A stretch of 64,000 nt of DNA from positions 758,147 through 822,146 of the forward strand of contig NZ_CP054011.1 of the NCBI RefSeq assembly GCF_013267595.1. The letters run 5' to 3'. Positions 35,207 to 44,800 of the stretch are shown in pieces (position 1 is the stretch's first letter; the number at the start of each line of letters is the position of its first letter). The translations under genes and the position numbers were made by a program. The DNA comes from Prevotella melaninogenica. Lineage in GTDB: Bacteria; Bacteroidota; Bacteroidia; Bacteroidales; Bacteroidaceae. A model generated the notes under the pieces. That model saw nothing but the letters and a program-made list of their open reading frames with translations, was not told the origin of the DNA and did no database searches.

Positions 35207-37318
35207 TTAACCCAAGTTTAACCAGCAAAATTATTTTTCATAAATTTTCGGGATGTTTTGTGTAGTATCAATTTTATAAATGATTGATAATCAAGCATAG
35301 GGTATTGTAACGAGGAGTAAAATCTGAATTGTAGGACACCGTCATATCAAAATTATTTTGTTACTTTGCACTCATGCACGCAAATGTACAGACACGATTC
35401 AACCCTGCAACAGGCGACATGGCTCCTTATTATCGCATCAAGGAGTCATATCGTGACGTGCAGGGTCATGTACATTCGCTAATTCTGTTGAACATCGGGT
35501 TCGAACCTTCACTTACTGCTGTACAGGTTCGAAAAATTGCATACGCTCTTACCGAACGCTTCAAAACCAGAAGTACACCCTCGCTTTTCAAAGAACACCT
35601 TGACGGTCTTACTCCTATTGAACAGGCAAAGGCTGACGAATGGTGGAGCCGTATGGAGAAAGAAGGTGGAATCGATCGGTTTAATAAGGAAGAGCAGAAG
35701 TCGCTGAGAAAATATGAGAACTACATAGACCTTGAGACGGCAAACTATACTGACGCAAGGAATGTTGGTGCAGAGTGGCTCTGCAAGCAGACAATAGACA
35801 AGCTGCAGTTAGAGGGTTTTCTGCGCAAAAATGGGTGGACGGAAAATGCGATACACACGGCTTTGTCAGCATTGATTGTTCGCACGGTATATGCTGTTTC
35901 TGAACGTTCATCTTATTATTATTTGCGCGATAACTCAGCTGCTGGCGAACTTTACAGTGGAGTTCCTGGCTGGACACCAGGGATCAATTCTCTGTATAAA
36001 ATCACCGACAAGTTATATGAACTAAAGGAACAGTTAGAGCGTCATCTGTGCAGCGTTACTGACGATATCTTTAATATAGACAACAAGTTGATGCTCTTCG
36101 ACTTAACCAACTTCTATTTCGAGGGTAGTAAGCGTAATAGCGATAAAGCCAAGTTCGGTCGTTCAAAAGAAAAACGCTCTGACTGTAAGCTACTTGTACT
36201 TGCATTATGTATCAATAAAGAAGGTTTTATACGTTATTCTTCTATCTTGGAGGGTAATACAGCAGATCCCAAGTCTCTACCCAATATGATTGATACGCTG
36301 GCAAAGAGGAATCCATCACGAACCAAGGATACGCTCGTTATCATGGATGCAGGTGTTGCCACGGAAGAGAACTTGGAGTTAATAAAGAAAAAGGGTTACA
36401 ATTATCTCTGCGTATCTCGTACGAAAATGAAAGACTATACGCTCAGTGATGATAACAAGAGCGTTACAGTAATGGATGCCCGTCGGCAGAAGATAACGCT
36501 GAAAGAGGTTAAGACAGAGGATGATGAGGATTATTATCTCGAAATAACATCTCCTTCGAAAGCTATGACAGAGTCGTCCATGAACAGGGTTTGGAGAGAG
36601 CGTTTTAAGATGGACCTGCAGAGGATAAACGAAGGAATCTCCAAGAAAGGTGGAACGAAAACCTATGAAAAGGTTGTTGAACGTACAGGACGTGCCATAC
36701 AGAAGTACCCTTCTATAGCGAAGTTCTACCAGATAAGCTACATAAAAAATGAGAAGAAACCCAAGGAGATGCTACGTGTAGACTGGGAGATAAAAGACCT
36801 CTCGGCAATGGAATCTGGTCATGGAGTCTATTTCCTCCGCAGCAATGTCAGGACACTTTCTGAGCGTGTGACATGGGAATACTACAATCTCATCCGTGAG
36901 ATAGAATGTACGAACAGACAACTAAAGAATGATCTCAACCTCCGTCCTATTTATCATCAGAAAGATGAGCGAAGCGACGCACACCTTTTCTTCGGTTTAT
37001 TAGCCTACTGGGTGGTAAACACCATCCGTTGTCAATTAAAACGAGAAGGAGAATCCTGTTACTGGACCGAGATAGTACGACGTATGAGCACCCAAAAGCT
37101 CGTCACCACAAAAGGGAAGAATCCATTAGGTGAAACCATCGAGATGCGCCAATGTGGTAGTCCTTCGAAGCAAGCAAAACAAATATACGATAAGTTGAAC
37201 TTAAAACACTCACCATTCAAAAAGAATAAAATTTGTAGGACACAGAGTCCATAAGAAAAACGAGGAAAGTATGGTGACAGCAACAATTAGGCGAAGGTGG
37301 GTGTTAAACTTGGGTTAA
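35207..37318 (+). mobile_element. IS1634-type insertion sequence
   Basis: A perfect 16-bp inverted repeat (TTAACCCAAGTTTAAC at 35207-35222 and its complement at 37303-37318) frames about 2.1 kb with one large transposase. I could not find a convincing target duplication. Within it, TTGTAGGACAC occurs as a direct repeat at 35329-35339 and 37233-37243. In the 35005-35206 gap the string GGTGTCCGATAAAAC may be an end of another, lost IS. Confidence 0.82.
35374..37254 (+). CDS. IS1634-family transposase
   Basis: This encodes 626 residues, the size expected for IS1634/IS1549 transposases. MLFDLTNFYFEGSKRNSD, TLVIMDAGVATEENLEL and YYNLIREIECTNRQLKNDLNLRPIYHQKDER contain the DDE residues (Asp, Asp, Glu). 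The reading frame is intact. A near-consensus -7 box (TTACTTTG) sits only 5 nt before the ATG, so the mRNA may be nearly leaderless. Confidence 0.9.
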   Translation: MHANVQTRFNPATGDMAPYYRIKESYRDVQGHVHSLILLNIGFEPSLTAVQVRKIAYALTERFKTRSTPSLFKEHLDGLTPIEQAKADEWWSRMEKEGGIDRFNKEEQKSLRKYENYIDLETANYTDARNVGAEWLCKQTIDKLQLEGFLRKNGWTENAIHTALSALIVRTVYAVSERSSYYYLRDNSAAGELYSGVPGWTPGINSLYKITDKLYELKEQLERHLCSVTDDIFNIDNKLMLFDLTNFYFEGSKRNSDKAKFGRSKEKRSDCKLLVLALCINKEGFIRYSSILEGNTADPKSLPNMIDTLAKRNPSRTKDTLVIMDAGVATEENLELIKKKGYNYLCVSRTKMKDYTLSDDNKSVTVMDARRQKITLKEVKTEDDEDYYLEITSPSKAMTESSMNRVWRERFKMDLQRINEGISKKGGTKTYEKVVERTGRAIQKYPSIAKFYQISYIKNEKKPKEMLRVDWEIKDLSAMESGHGVYFLRSNVRTLSERVTWEYYNLIREIECTNRQLKNDLNLRPIYHQKDERSDAHLFFGLLAYWVVNTIRCQLKREGESCYWTEIVRRMSTQKLVTTKGKNPLGETIEMRQCGSPSKQAKQIYDKLNLKHSPFKKNKICRTQSP

Positions 37319-37320
37319 AG

Positions 37321-37379
37321 ATTGCCCACTATTCCAGCCTAAGGAGTTATCCTTTACAGCGACTGATATAGTGGGCAAT
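37321..37379. repeat. Long perfect hairpin beside the IS1634-type element
   Basis: ATTGCCCACTAT (37321-37332) and ATAGTGGGCAAT (37368-37379) form a 12-bp perfect stem. An inner AAGGA/TCCTT stem sits in the 35-nt loop. It starts 3 nt after the IS end. It may be a transcription barrier or an older repeat. Confidence 0.55.
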
Positions 37380-37467
37380 TTCACCTTAATATATATAGAA
37401 AATCCTTATCCTCAAACTCGAACCAAGAAAAAGACACGACAAAAGCAGCATAACATTTTGTTATTAT

Positions 37468-37497
37468 TTGATAAAATACTATCTTTGCATCATCAAT
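37468..37497 (+). promoter_or_regulatory. Promoter of the porin gene
   Basis: TTG at 37468-37470, 19 nt, TATCTTTG at 37490-37497, 49 nt before the porin ATG. Confidence 0.75.
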
Positions 37498-37546
37498 AGC
37501 CGAGTTATCAACCTAAAATATTATCATTACCTAAATTCATAGAGTT

Positions 37547-38674
37547 ATGAGAAAAACAATTATCCTATCAGCAATGATGCTATGCTCACTTCTCGGTAAA
37601 GCACAGGAAGCACCAAAGTGGATTAATAACGTAAAATTGTCTGGCTTCGGTATCGTTCAGTACCAATACAATGGTATGAACAACAACAAGTCAAATAGTT
37701 TCAACCTCCGCTTAGGCCGTGTATCACTTGATGGTCGTATCCTTGAAGATTGGGCTTGGAAAGCACAGTTACAGTTCAACGGAAACACATCTACATTGGG
37801 CGCATCACCACGATTAGTCGACCTCTTTATTGAATGGCAGAAGTATGATTTCTTCCGTGTTAAAGCAGGACAGTTCAAGAATCCATTCACTTTTGACAAC
37901 CCTATCCATCCTATCGATCAGGGATTTATGAGTGTAGCACAAGGTGTTCAGAAATTAGCAAGTTTCTCAGACCGAGCTGGTGCACATCCATCTAACGGAC
38001 GTGACATCGGTGTACAGATACAAGGCGATTTCCTAAAGACAGCCGCAGGTAGAAATCTTGTTCACTATCAGGTAGGTGTATTCGATGGTCAAGGTATCAA
38101 CGTAAAAGATGTTGACCAACAGAAGAATATCATTGGTGGTGTATGGGTAATGCCTGTTGAAGGCATGCGCTTAGGCTGGTTCGGATGGACTGGTTCGTAT
38201 GCTCGCAAGGGAACATGGCTTGATGATACTGGTGCAACACAAAAAGGTGTACGCAGTCTGCAACAACGACGCTATGCCTTCTCTGCAGAATACAAAGTTA
38301 ACGATTGGACCATACGCTCTGAATACGTACACTCTACTGGTAACGCCTTCGCTAAAGCACTGAGCAACACAGATGCTTCGGCAGCTACAGACTGCAATCT
38401 TAGTGCAGATGGAGACAAAGCTCAGGGTGTTTATGCTTTAGTCATTGCGCCTATCATTCCTAAGAAGCTACATGCCAAGGCACGTTACGATATGTATCAG
38501 CCATCTGATGGTGCTGAAAAGCAGCGTACACAATACGACTTAGGACTTGACTACGAGTTCACCAAAAACCTTGCATTGAGTGGTATTTATTCTTATGTTC
38601 ATGACCGCTCTATGAATAGTACAGGTAAACCAAACTATTCAATGTTTGACTTAGAATTAAGTTTCCGTTTTTAA
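37547..38674 (+). CDS. Phosphate-selective porin O/P-like outer-membrane protein
   Basis: This encodes 375 residues. A signal peptide (MRKTIILSAMMLCSLLGKAQEA) leads into a beta-barrel with alternating residues: FNLRLGRVSLDGRILEDWAWKAQL, FRVKAGQFKNPFTFDN and a C-terminal LELSFRF ending in Phe, the usual outer-membrane assembly signal. The family (OprO/OprP-like) carries anions across the outer membrane. It is transcribed alone, from its own promoter to a hairpin terminator. Confidence 0.87.
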   Translation: MRKTIILSAMMLCSLLGKAQEAPKWINNVKLSGFGIVQYQYNGMNNNKSNSFNLRLGRVSLDGRILEDWAWKAQLQFNGNTSTLGASPRLVDLFIEWQKYDFFRVKAGQFKNPFTFDNPIHPIDQGFMSVAQGVQKLASFSDRAGAHPSNGRDIGVQIQGDFLKTAAGRNLVHYQVGVFDGQGINVKDVDQQKNIIGGVWVMPVEGMRLGWFGWTGSYARKGTWLDDTGATQKGVRSLQQRRYAFSAEYKVNDWTIRSEYVHSTGNAFAKALSNTDASAATDCNLSADGDKAQGVYALVIAPIIPKKLHAKARYDMYQPSDGAEKQRTQYDLGLDYEFTKNLALSGIYSYVHDRSMNSTGKPNYSMFDLELSFRF

Positions 38675-38691
38675 AATGAATTAAACTAAAA

Positions 38692-38722
38692 ATCACGGAT
38701 GTTTTAAGGATATATCCGTGAT
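38692..38722 (+). terminator. Terminator after the porin gene
   Basis: ATCACGGAT (38692-38700) and ATCCGTGAT (38714-38722) form a 9-bp stem. The T run is weak (CTTTG). Confidence 0.6.
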
Positions 38723-38820
38723 CTTTGCTTCCTTTGCAACATTCAATATTAATATATGCATAACCTTGACGAAGGTTGTACTTCTGTTATGAAAAAACTC
38801 CTTCGTACAAGCTCAAGAAA

Positions 38821-38982
38821 ATGAAAAAACAAAATCACATCAATCATCAGACAAGAGGTTTCAAAACGCCTTCTTCATCAGCATCACGCCGTAGACATTC
38901 TTTAAACAAGGTAATGAAGATTATTATGACATTCTTTGCCTTAGCAGTTGTTGGCTTGGCTTATTGGATGTATCACAACTAA
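38821..38982 (+). CDS. Small single-span membrane protein, 53 residues
   Basis: From ATG 38821, a basic, Ser-rich N-terminus (KKQNHINHQTRGFK...SRRRHSLNK) precedes one hydrophobic helix (IIMTFFALAVVGLAYWMYH). It has a plausible gene context: 146 nt past the porin gene, before a strong hairpin. The positive N-terminus suggests an N-in orientation. No homologue comes to mind. An open frame upstream extends only into non-hydrophobic residues. Confidence 0.5.
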   Translation: MKKQNHINHQTRGFKTPSSSASRRRHSLNKVMKIIMTFFALAVVGLAYWMYHN

Positions 38983-39022
38983 GCCTATTAATTCTTTAAC
39001 GAACAAAAGTTCAAACGCCTAC

Positions 39023-39054
39023 GCCTTATTCAGCTATAAATAGCTGAATAAGGC
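39023..39054. terminator. Strong 14-bp hairpin after the small membrane protein
   Basis: GCCTTATTCAGCTA pairs perfectly with TAGCTGAATAAGGC around a 4-nt loop. There is no long T run, so it may be an intergenic palindrome rather than a terminator. Confidence 0.6.
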
Positions 39055-39222
39055 TGAATTTGTAAGTAAAAACAAGTTCACAATATCATGGGAATGTTAT
39101 TGTTAAATACCATTTCTTGGTAAACATTTCCCACATAAGATTGTCATTAACATCCTACTAAAGTGTAAATAATGACAATTGAGGTTTTCTATTCCTCTTT
39201 ATTTAATGCTATCTGCAGCCCA

Positions 39223-39279
39223 ACACATATCGTGCGAAGCGCTAACACTATTCGTGCGGAGGGTAAACACAAGTTGTGT
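39223..39279. repeat. Three-palindrome array (22-bp period), copy 4
   Basis: ACACATATCGTGC, spacer GAAGCGCTA, ACACTATTCGTGC, spacer GGAGGGTAA, ACACAAGTTGTGT. It is in a convergent gap (small membrane protein and ATP-grasp-like gene). Confidence 0.82.
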
Positions 39280-39357
39280 TGAAGGCTAACATATCACAAA
39301 TAAAGACCTGATATGACTTCACATACTCTTCTATAAGCAATTATTCAAGTACAGACA

Positions 39358-40422
39358 TTATCTATCTTTGTGAACTATATGAAGATGATAATGAGAACCA
39401 TCATAATCTATTCGCATCATTCTATTATGGAGTTCTTTCCAAGTAGATAAAGACAAGGCAACATGTCCCATCGTGCGTCTCAAGTTAATCTCAACTACAG
39501 GATGAAGCATAAAACTATCTTCTGCAGCAACAATCATCATATCAACGCCTAAAGGACCACTATAAACACCTCGCAAATGATTGGTTAGCAACTGTTCCAA
39601 AGATGAAATAGCTTCATGTAAAAGTTCATTCGATATATAAGTAGACAAAGTAGAATGTTTTTCAGCTTCGTCTGCAAGGCTATTACCTACATATGCACCG
39701 TTAACAGTATGGAATACAGACAGTCCTGCGTAATGAACACCATTCTCATTCGCATAAAATTCTACACCAAAATCCTTCACCTTATTGTAATAAGGCTCTA
39801 TCATTATACCGCCTTGCGTCTTTATCACATTCTTAGACCAATTAGCCAATGCTACATCCAAGACAGTATCAACATAGCGCACTCCTCTCCCACTGCTACT
39901 CCACGGAGCCTTTATCACAGCCTTACCCAAACTCTGAAGAATAATTTCTAATTCTACAAGACTATCAACATAGGATGATTCTCCAAGTAAAATAGGATGA
40001 ATAAAGCTCTCTTGTAGTTCCTTTAATACAGCAGAAGAAAACTGACGATTACTAAGCCTACGTACATTTGCAAGCACCTCATTATCAGGAAGTACAGATG
40101 GCTTAATCCCCATCTGGCCCAACTGAAACTTAATAGAAGAATCCCATCCCCATGGCACAACCTTGTCAATCTGTTCTAATAGACAATCTACACCTTTCTT
40201 ATCAACAAAATTCACCTGTTTACCATAACGCTGAAGGCGAGAGGCATGCTGCTGAGCAGAACTCACGTTTTCCACAAGTACATAGTCACCTTCCTCTGCC
40301 CACAGAACAGGTAGGTAATCTAAATCATTGCGAAGCTGCCTACCTGCGTGCGGAGCCGTAAAGTACTTGTTATCATAAGCTAACGCTATATCATGTTCGG
40401 GGTTAAATACGTGTAATGTCAT
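39358..40422 (-). CDS. ATP-grasp-like protein of unknown substrate
   Basis: This encodes 354 residues. A central KAVIKAPWSSSGRGVRYVDT and IMIEPYYNKVKDFGVEFY, followed by PVVEINLRRTMGHVALSL, resemble the ATP-binding and metal-binding segments of ATP-grasp ligases. The N-terminus (LHVFNPEHDIALAYDNKYFTAPHAGRQLRNDL) is not one I recognise from a named enzyme. It has no signal peptide. It stands alone on the minus strand. Confidence 0.7.
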   Translation of the reverse strand: MTLHVFNPEHDIALAYDNKYFTAPHAGRQLRNDLDYLPVLWAEEGDYVLVENVSSAQQHASRLQRYGKQVNFVDKKGVDCLLEQIDKVVPWGWDSSIKFQLGQMGIKPSVLPDNEVLANVRRLSNRQFSSAVLKELQESFIHPILLGESSYVDSLVELEIILQSLGKAVIKAPWSSSGRGVRYVDTVLDVALANWSKNVIKTQGGIMIEPYYNKVKDFGVEFYANENGVHYAGLSVFHTVNGAYVGNSLADEAEKHSTLSTYISNELLHEAISSLEQLLTNHLRGVYSGPLGVDMMIVAAEDSFMLHPVVEINLRRTMGHVALSLSTWKELHNRMMRIDYDGSHYHLHIVHKDR

Positions 40423-40512
40423 CGAAATCCTTTGTTAATGCTGTGCAAAGGTACATCAAACCAAATATAACACAAAATAAAAACAAAAAAATCATTTTTT
40501 GCTATCTATAGT

Positions 40513-40543
40513 TTGCAAATTAAAGAAATTAATAGTAACTTTG
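40513..40543 (+). promoter_or_regulatory. Promoter of the AAA ATPase gene
   Basis: TTG at 40513-40515, 20 nt, TAACTTTG at 40536-40543, 33 nt before the ATG at 40577. Confidence 0.7.
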
Positions 40544-40576
40544 CATGTGGATAATATTATATATAACGGGAACAAG

Positions 40577-41761
40577 ATGGACGCATTCTTTCGCACGCAT
40601 ACTTACTTGGTGGAGCATGTAAATGCCCCAGTGCGTCGTCGTCTCATGGATGAGATTAATTGGGACGACCGGCTCATTGGCATCAAGGGTACGCGAGGCG
40701 TAGGTAAAACGACCTTCCTCCTACAATATGCCAAAGAGCGCTATGGCGCTACTGATTGCCAATGCCTTTATGTAAATATGAATAACTTTTACTTCCAAGG
40801 CAGAGGTATAGCAGACTTCGCTGGCGAGTTTTATCGTCATGGCGGAAAAGTCTTGCTGATTGATCAAGTGTTCAAACAGCCTGATTGGAGTCATGAACTC
40901 CGTCAATGCTATGACAATTATCCTGAGTTGAAGATAGTTTTCACTGGCTCAAGTGTCATGAGACTGAAAGAAGAAAACCCTGAACTTAATGGCATTGTTA
41001 AGAGCTATAACCTGAGAGGTTTCTCTTTTCGCGAATACTTGAATTTACAAACAAACCAACAGTTTGAGCCTTACACATTAAAGGATATTATAAACAACCA
41101 CGAGGAGATAACAAGATATATTCTCTCAAAGGTTAGCCTGATGAAGTACTTTGCAGACTATATTCACCACGGCTTTTATCCCTTCTTCTTAGAACATCGT
41201 AACTTCTCAGAGAATCTACTGAAGACGATGAATATGATGACAGAGGTAGATATCCTTCTCATCAAACAAATAGACTTGAAATATCTGACCAAGATTAAAA
41301 AGTTATTTTACCTTCTTGCCTTGGAAGGTCCTAAGGCTCCAAACATCAGCAACCTTGCTAAAGATATCAACACAAGCCGTGCTACGGTAATGAATTATAT
41401 CAAGAATCTTGCTGATGCACGACTTATCAACCTTGTATATCCAGTAGGACAAGAGTTTCCTAAAAAGCCTGCAAAGGTTATGTTACAGAACTCTAACTTG
41501 ATATATGCCATCTACCCCATCCAACTTGACGAACAGCAACTCATGGAGACATTCTTTGTAAATGCGTTACAAGAGGTATGCTCGGTAAATGAAGGTAATA
41601 AACAAGGCACATATATTATCAATCAAAAAGAAAAGTTTAAGGTATGTGATACTGGAAAGACTAAAAAGCGATTTAGCACAGACACAACCTATACTATATA
41701 CAATACTGAGGTGGGAAAGGACAATCAAGTACCACTTTGGCTAATAGGTTTCCTATATTAG
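40577..41761 (+). CDS. AAA ATPase with DUF4143-like C-terminus and altered Walker B
   Basis: This encodes 394 residues from ATG 40577. Walker A is GTRGVGKTTFL (about residues 38-48). Walker B reads KVLLIDQVFK: Asp96 is followed by Gln97 where the family has Glu (DE-H-K). A helix-turn-helix-like NISNLAKDINTSRATVMNYIKNL and the end of a DUF4143-type domain follow. Such proteins are common in Bacteroidetes and archaea and are of unclear role, sometimes tied to toxin-antitoxin or transfer functions. It has its own promoter and ends 46 nt before the PFOR gene. Confidence 0.8.
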   Translation: MDAFFRTHTYLVEHVNAPVRRRLMDEINWDDRLIGIKGTRGVGKTTFLLQYAKERYGATDCQCLYVNMNNFYFQGRGIADFAGEFYRHGGKVLLIDQVFKQPDWSHELRQCYDNYPELKIVFTGSSVMRLKEENPELNGIVKSYNLRGFSFREYLNLQTNQQFEPYTLKDIINNHEEITRYILSKVSLMKYFADYIHHGFYPFFLEHRNFSENLLKTMNMMTEVDILLIKQIDLKYLTKIKKLFYLLALEGPKAPNISNLAKDINTSRATVMNYIKNLADARLINLVYPVGQEFPKKPAKVMLQNSNLIYAIYPIQLDEQQLMETFFVNALQEVCSVNEGNKQGTYIINQKEKFKVCDTGKTKKRFSTDTTYTIYNTEVGKDNQVPLWLIGFLY

Positions 41762-41807
41762 GCAAGACCAAAAACATTATAACAATATTCATTTAATAAA
41801 TTTCAAA

Positions 41808-44800
41808 ATGGCTAAAGAAAAGAAGTTTATCACTTGTGATGGTAACGAGGCCGCTGCTCACGTGAGCTACATGTTCTCTGAGGTAGCAGCTATCTATCCT
41901 ATCACTCCATCATCTCCAATGGCTGAGCACGTAGACGAGTGGTCAGCACGTGGTCGTAAGAACCTTTGGGGTCAGACAGTAAGCGTTCAGGAGATGCAGT
42001 CAGAGGGTGGCGCAGCTGGTGCCGTACATGGTTCACTGCAGTCTGGTGCTCTCACGACAACCTTCACCGCATCACAGGGTCTTCTCTTGATGATTCCTAA
42101 CATGTATAAGATTGCTGGTGAACTTTTGCCATGTGTATTCAACGTTTCAGCACGTACACTCGCAAGTCACGCTCTTTGTATCTTCGGTGACCACCAGGAC
42201 GTAATGGCTTGCCGTCAGACAGGTTTCGCTATGTTCTGTTCAGGTTCTGTTCAGGAGGTTATGGACCTCTCTGCAGTTCCTCACCTTGCTTCATTGAAGA
42301 CATCAGTACCATTCATCAACTTCTTCGATGGTTTCCGTACATCACACGAGTATCATAAGATTGAGTGCCTTGACCAGGAAGATATCCGTCCATTGGTTGA
42401 CGAGGAAGATATTAAGCGTTTCCGCGATCGCGCAATGACTCCAGAGCGTCCAGTAGTTCGTGGTACAGCTGAGAACCCTGAGACATTCTTCACACATCGT
42501 GAGGCATCTAACAGTGCTTACGAGAATGTAGCAGAGGTTGTTGAGCACTATCTCGGCGAAATCTCAAAGATTACAGGCCGTGAGTATCACCTCTTCGATT
42601 ACTATGGTGCTAAGGATGCAGAGAACATTATCATCTTGATGGGTTCAGCTACAGAGGCAGCTCGTGAGGCTATCGACTACTTGATGTCTCAGGGTAAGAA
42701 GGTTGGTATGATTGCTGTACACCTCTATCGTCCATTCTCAGTTAAGCACTTGCTCGCTGCAGTTCCAAAGTCTGTTAAGCGTATCGCAGTTCTTGACCGT
42801 ACTAAGGAACCAGGAGCAGAGGGTGAGCCATTGTACCTCGATGTTAAGAGTGCATTCTATGATGTTGAGAATAAGCCATTGATCGTTGGTGGTCGTTATG
42901 GTCTCGGTTCTTCAGATACAACACCAGCTAAGATTATCGCTGTTTATGACAACCTCGAGTTACCAGAGCCAAAGAATCACTTCACTGTAGGTATCGTTGA
43001 TGACGTAACCTTCACTTCTCTCCCAGAGGTTGAGGAGATTCCATTGGGTGGTGAAAGCACATACGAGGCTAAGTTCTATGGTCTTGGTGCTGACGGTACC
43101 GTTGGTGCTAACAAGAACTCAGTAAAGATTATCGGTGACAACACTAATAAGTACTGTCAGGCCTACTTCTCTTATGACTCTAAGAAGTCTGGTGGTTTCA
43201 CTTGTTCTCACCTCCGCTTCGGTGATAATCCAATCCGTTCTACTTATCAGGTAAATACACCTAACTTCGTAGCTTGTCACGTTCAGGCTTACTTGAACAT
43301 GTACGACGTTACACGTGGTTTGCGTAAGAATGGTACATTCTTGTTGAACACTATCTTTGATGGTGAGGAACTTGTACACTTCATTCCTAATAAGGTTAAG
43401 CGTTACTTCGCAAAGAACAATATCAGCGTTTACTATATCAACGCTACTAAGATTGCACAGGAAATTGGTCTTGGCAACCGTACCAATACTATCCTCCAGT
43501 CTGCATTCTTCCGTATTACTGAGGTAATTCCTCTCGACCTTGCTGTTGATCAGATGAAGAAGTTCATCGTTAAGAGTTACAGTAAGAAGGGTCAGGACGT
43601 TGTAGACAAGAACTTCGCTGCTGTTGACCGTGGTAACGAGTACAAGCAGTTAACTGTTGACCCAGCATGGGCTAACCTCTCTGATGACGATGCTAAGGTA
43701 GACGATGCACCAGCATTCGTTAAGGAACTTGTTCGTCCAATGAACGCACAGGCAGGTGACCTCTTGAAGGTTTCTGACTTCGTTAATCATGGTACTGTTG
43801 ACGGTACATGGTCAGTAGGTACAGCAGCTTTCGACAAGCGCGGTGTTGCGACCTTCGTTCCAAAGTGGGATGCAGAGAACTGTATCCAGTGTAACAAGTG
43901 TTCATACGTTTGTCCTCATGCTTGTATCCGTCCATTCGTATTGGATGAGGCTGAGAAGGCTAACTTCAACGAAGAGACACTCGACGTCATCGCTCCAAAG
44001 CAGCTCAAGGGAATGCAGTTCCGTATTGAGGTGTCAGTTCTCGACTGTACAGGTTGTAGCAACTGTGCTGATGTATGTCCAGGTAAGAAGGGTAACAAGG
44101 CTCTCTCTATGACACAGTTCGTTGCTGGAGAGGAAGAGGCTAACCACCGTGCAGCTAACTGGGATTACCTCGTTAAGAACGTTAAAAGCAAGCAGAACTT
44201 GGTAGATATCAAGTCAAACGCTAAGAACTCTCAGTTTGCTCAGCCTTTGTTCGAGTTCTCAGGTGCTTGTGCTGGTTGTGGTGAGACTCCATACGTTAAG
44301 CTTGTTTCACAGCTCTTCGGTGATCGTGAGATGATTGCTAACGCTACAGGTTGTTCTTCAATCTACTCAGCTTCAGTACCTTCTACTCCATACACAACTA
44401 ACGAGGAAGGTCATGGTCCTGCATTCAACAACTCACTGTTTGAGGACTTCTGTGAGTTCGGTATGGGTATGGCTATGGGTAACAAGAAGATGCGCGAGCG
44501 TATCGCTGTACTTCTTAACGATTCTATGGCTAACGACCATACACCTGCAGAATTCAAGGAGGCTGCTCAGGAATGGCTTGACAACATGAATGATGCTGAT
44601 GCATCTAAGGTTGCTGCTGCTAAGCTGAAGCCATTGATCGCTGCTGGTGCTGAAAAGGGATGCCCTGTATGTGCAGAGCTGAAGACACTCGACCACTATC
44701 TCGTTAAGCGTAGCCAGTGGATTATTGGTGGTGACGGTGCTTCTTACGATATCGGTTACGGTGGTCTCGACCACGTTATCGCTTCTGGTGAGGACGTTAA

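Noticed and set aside
35329..37243. Direct repeat TTGTAGGACAC flanking the IS1634-type transposase as target duplication
   Set aside because: The repeats lie inside the perfect 16-bp terminal inverted repeats and not at the element's ends, so they cannot be the target duplication.
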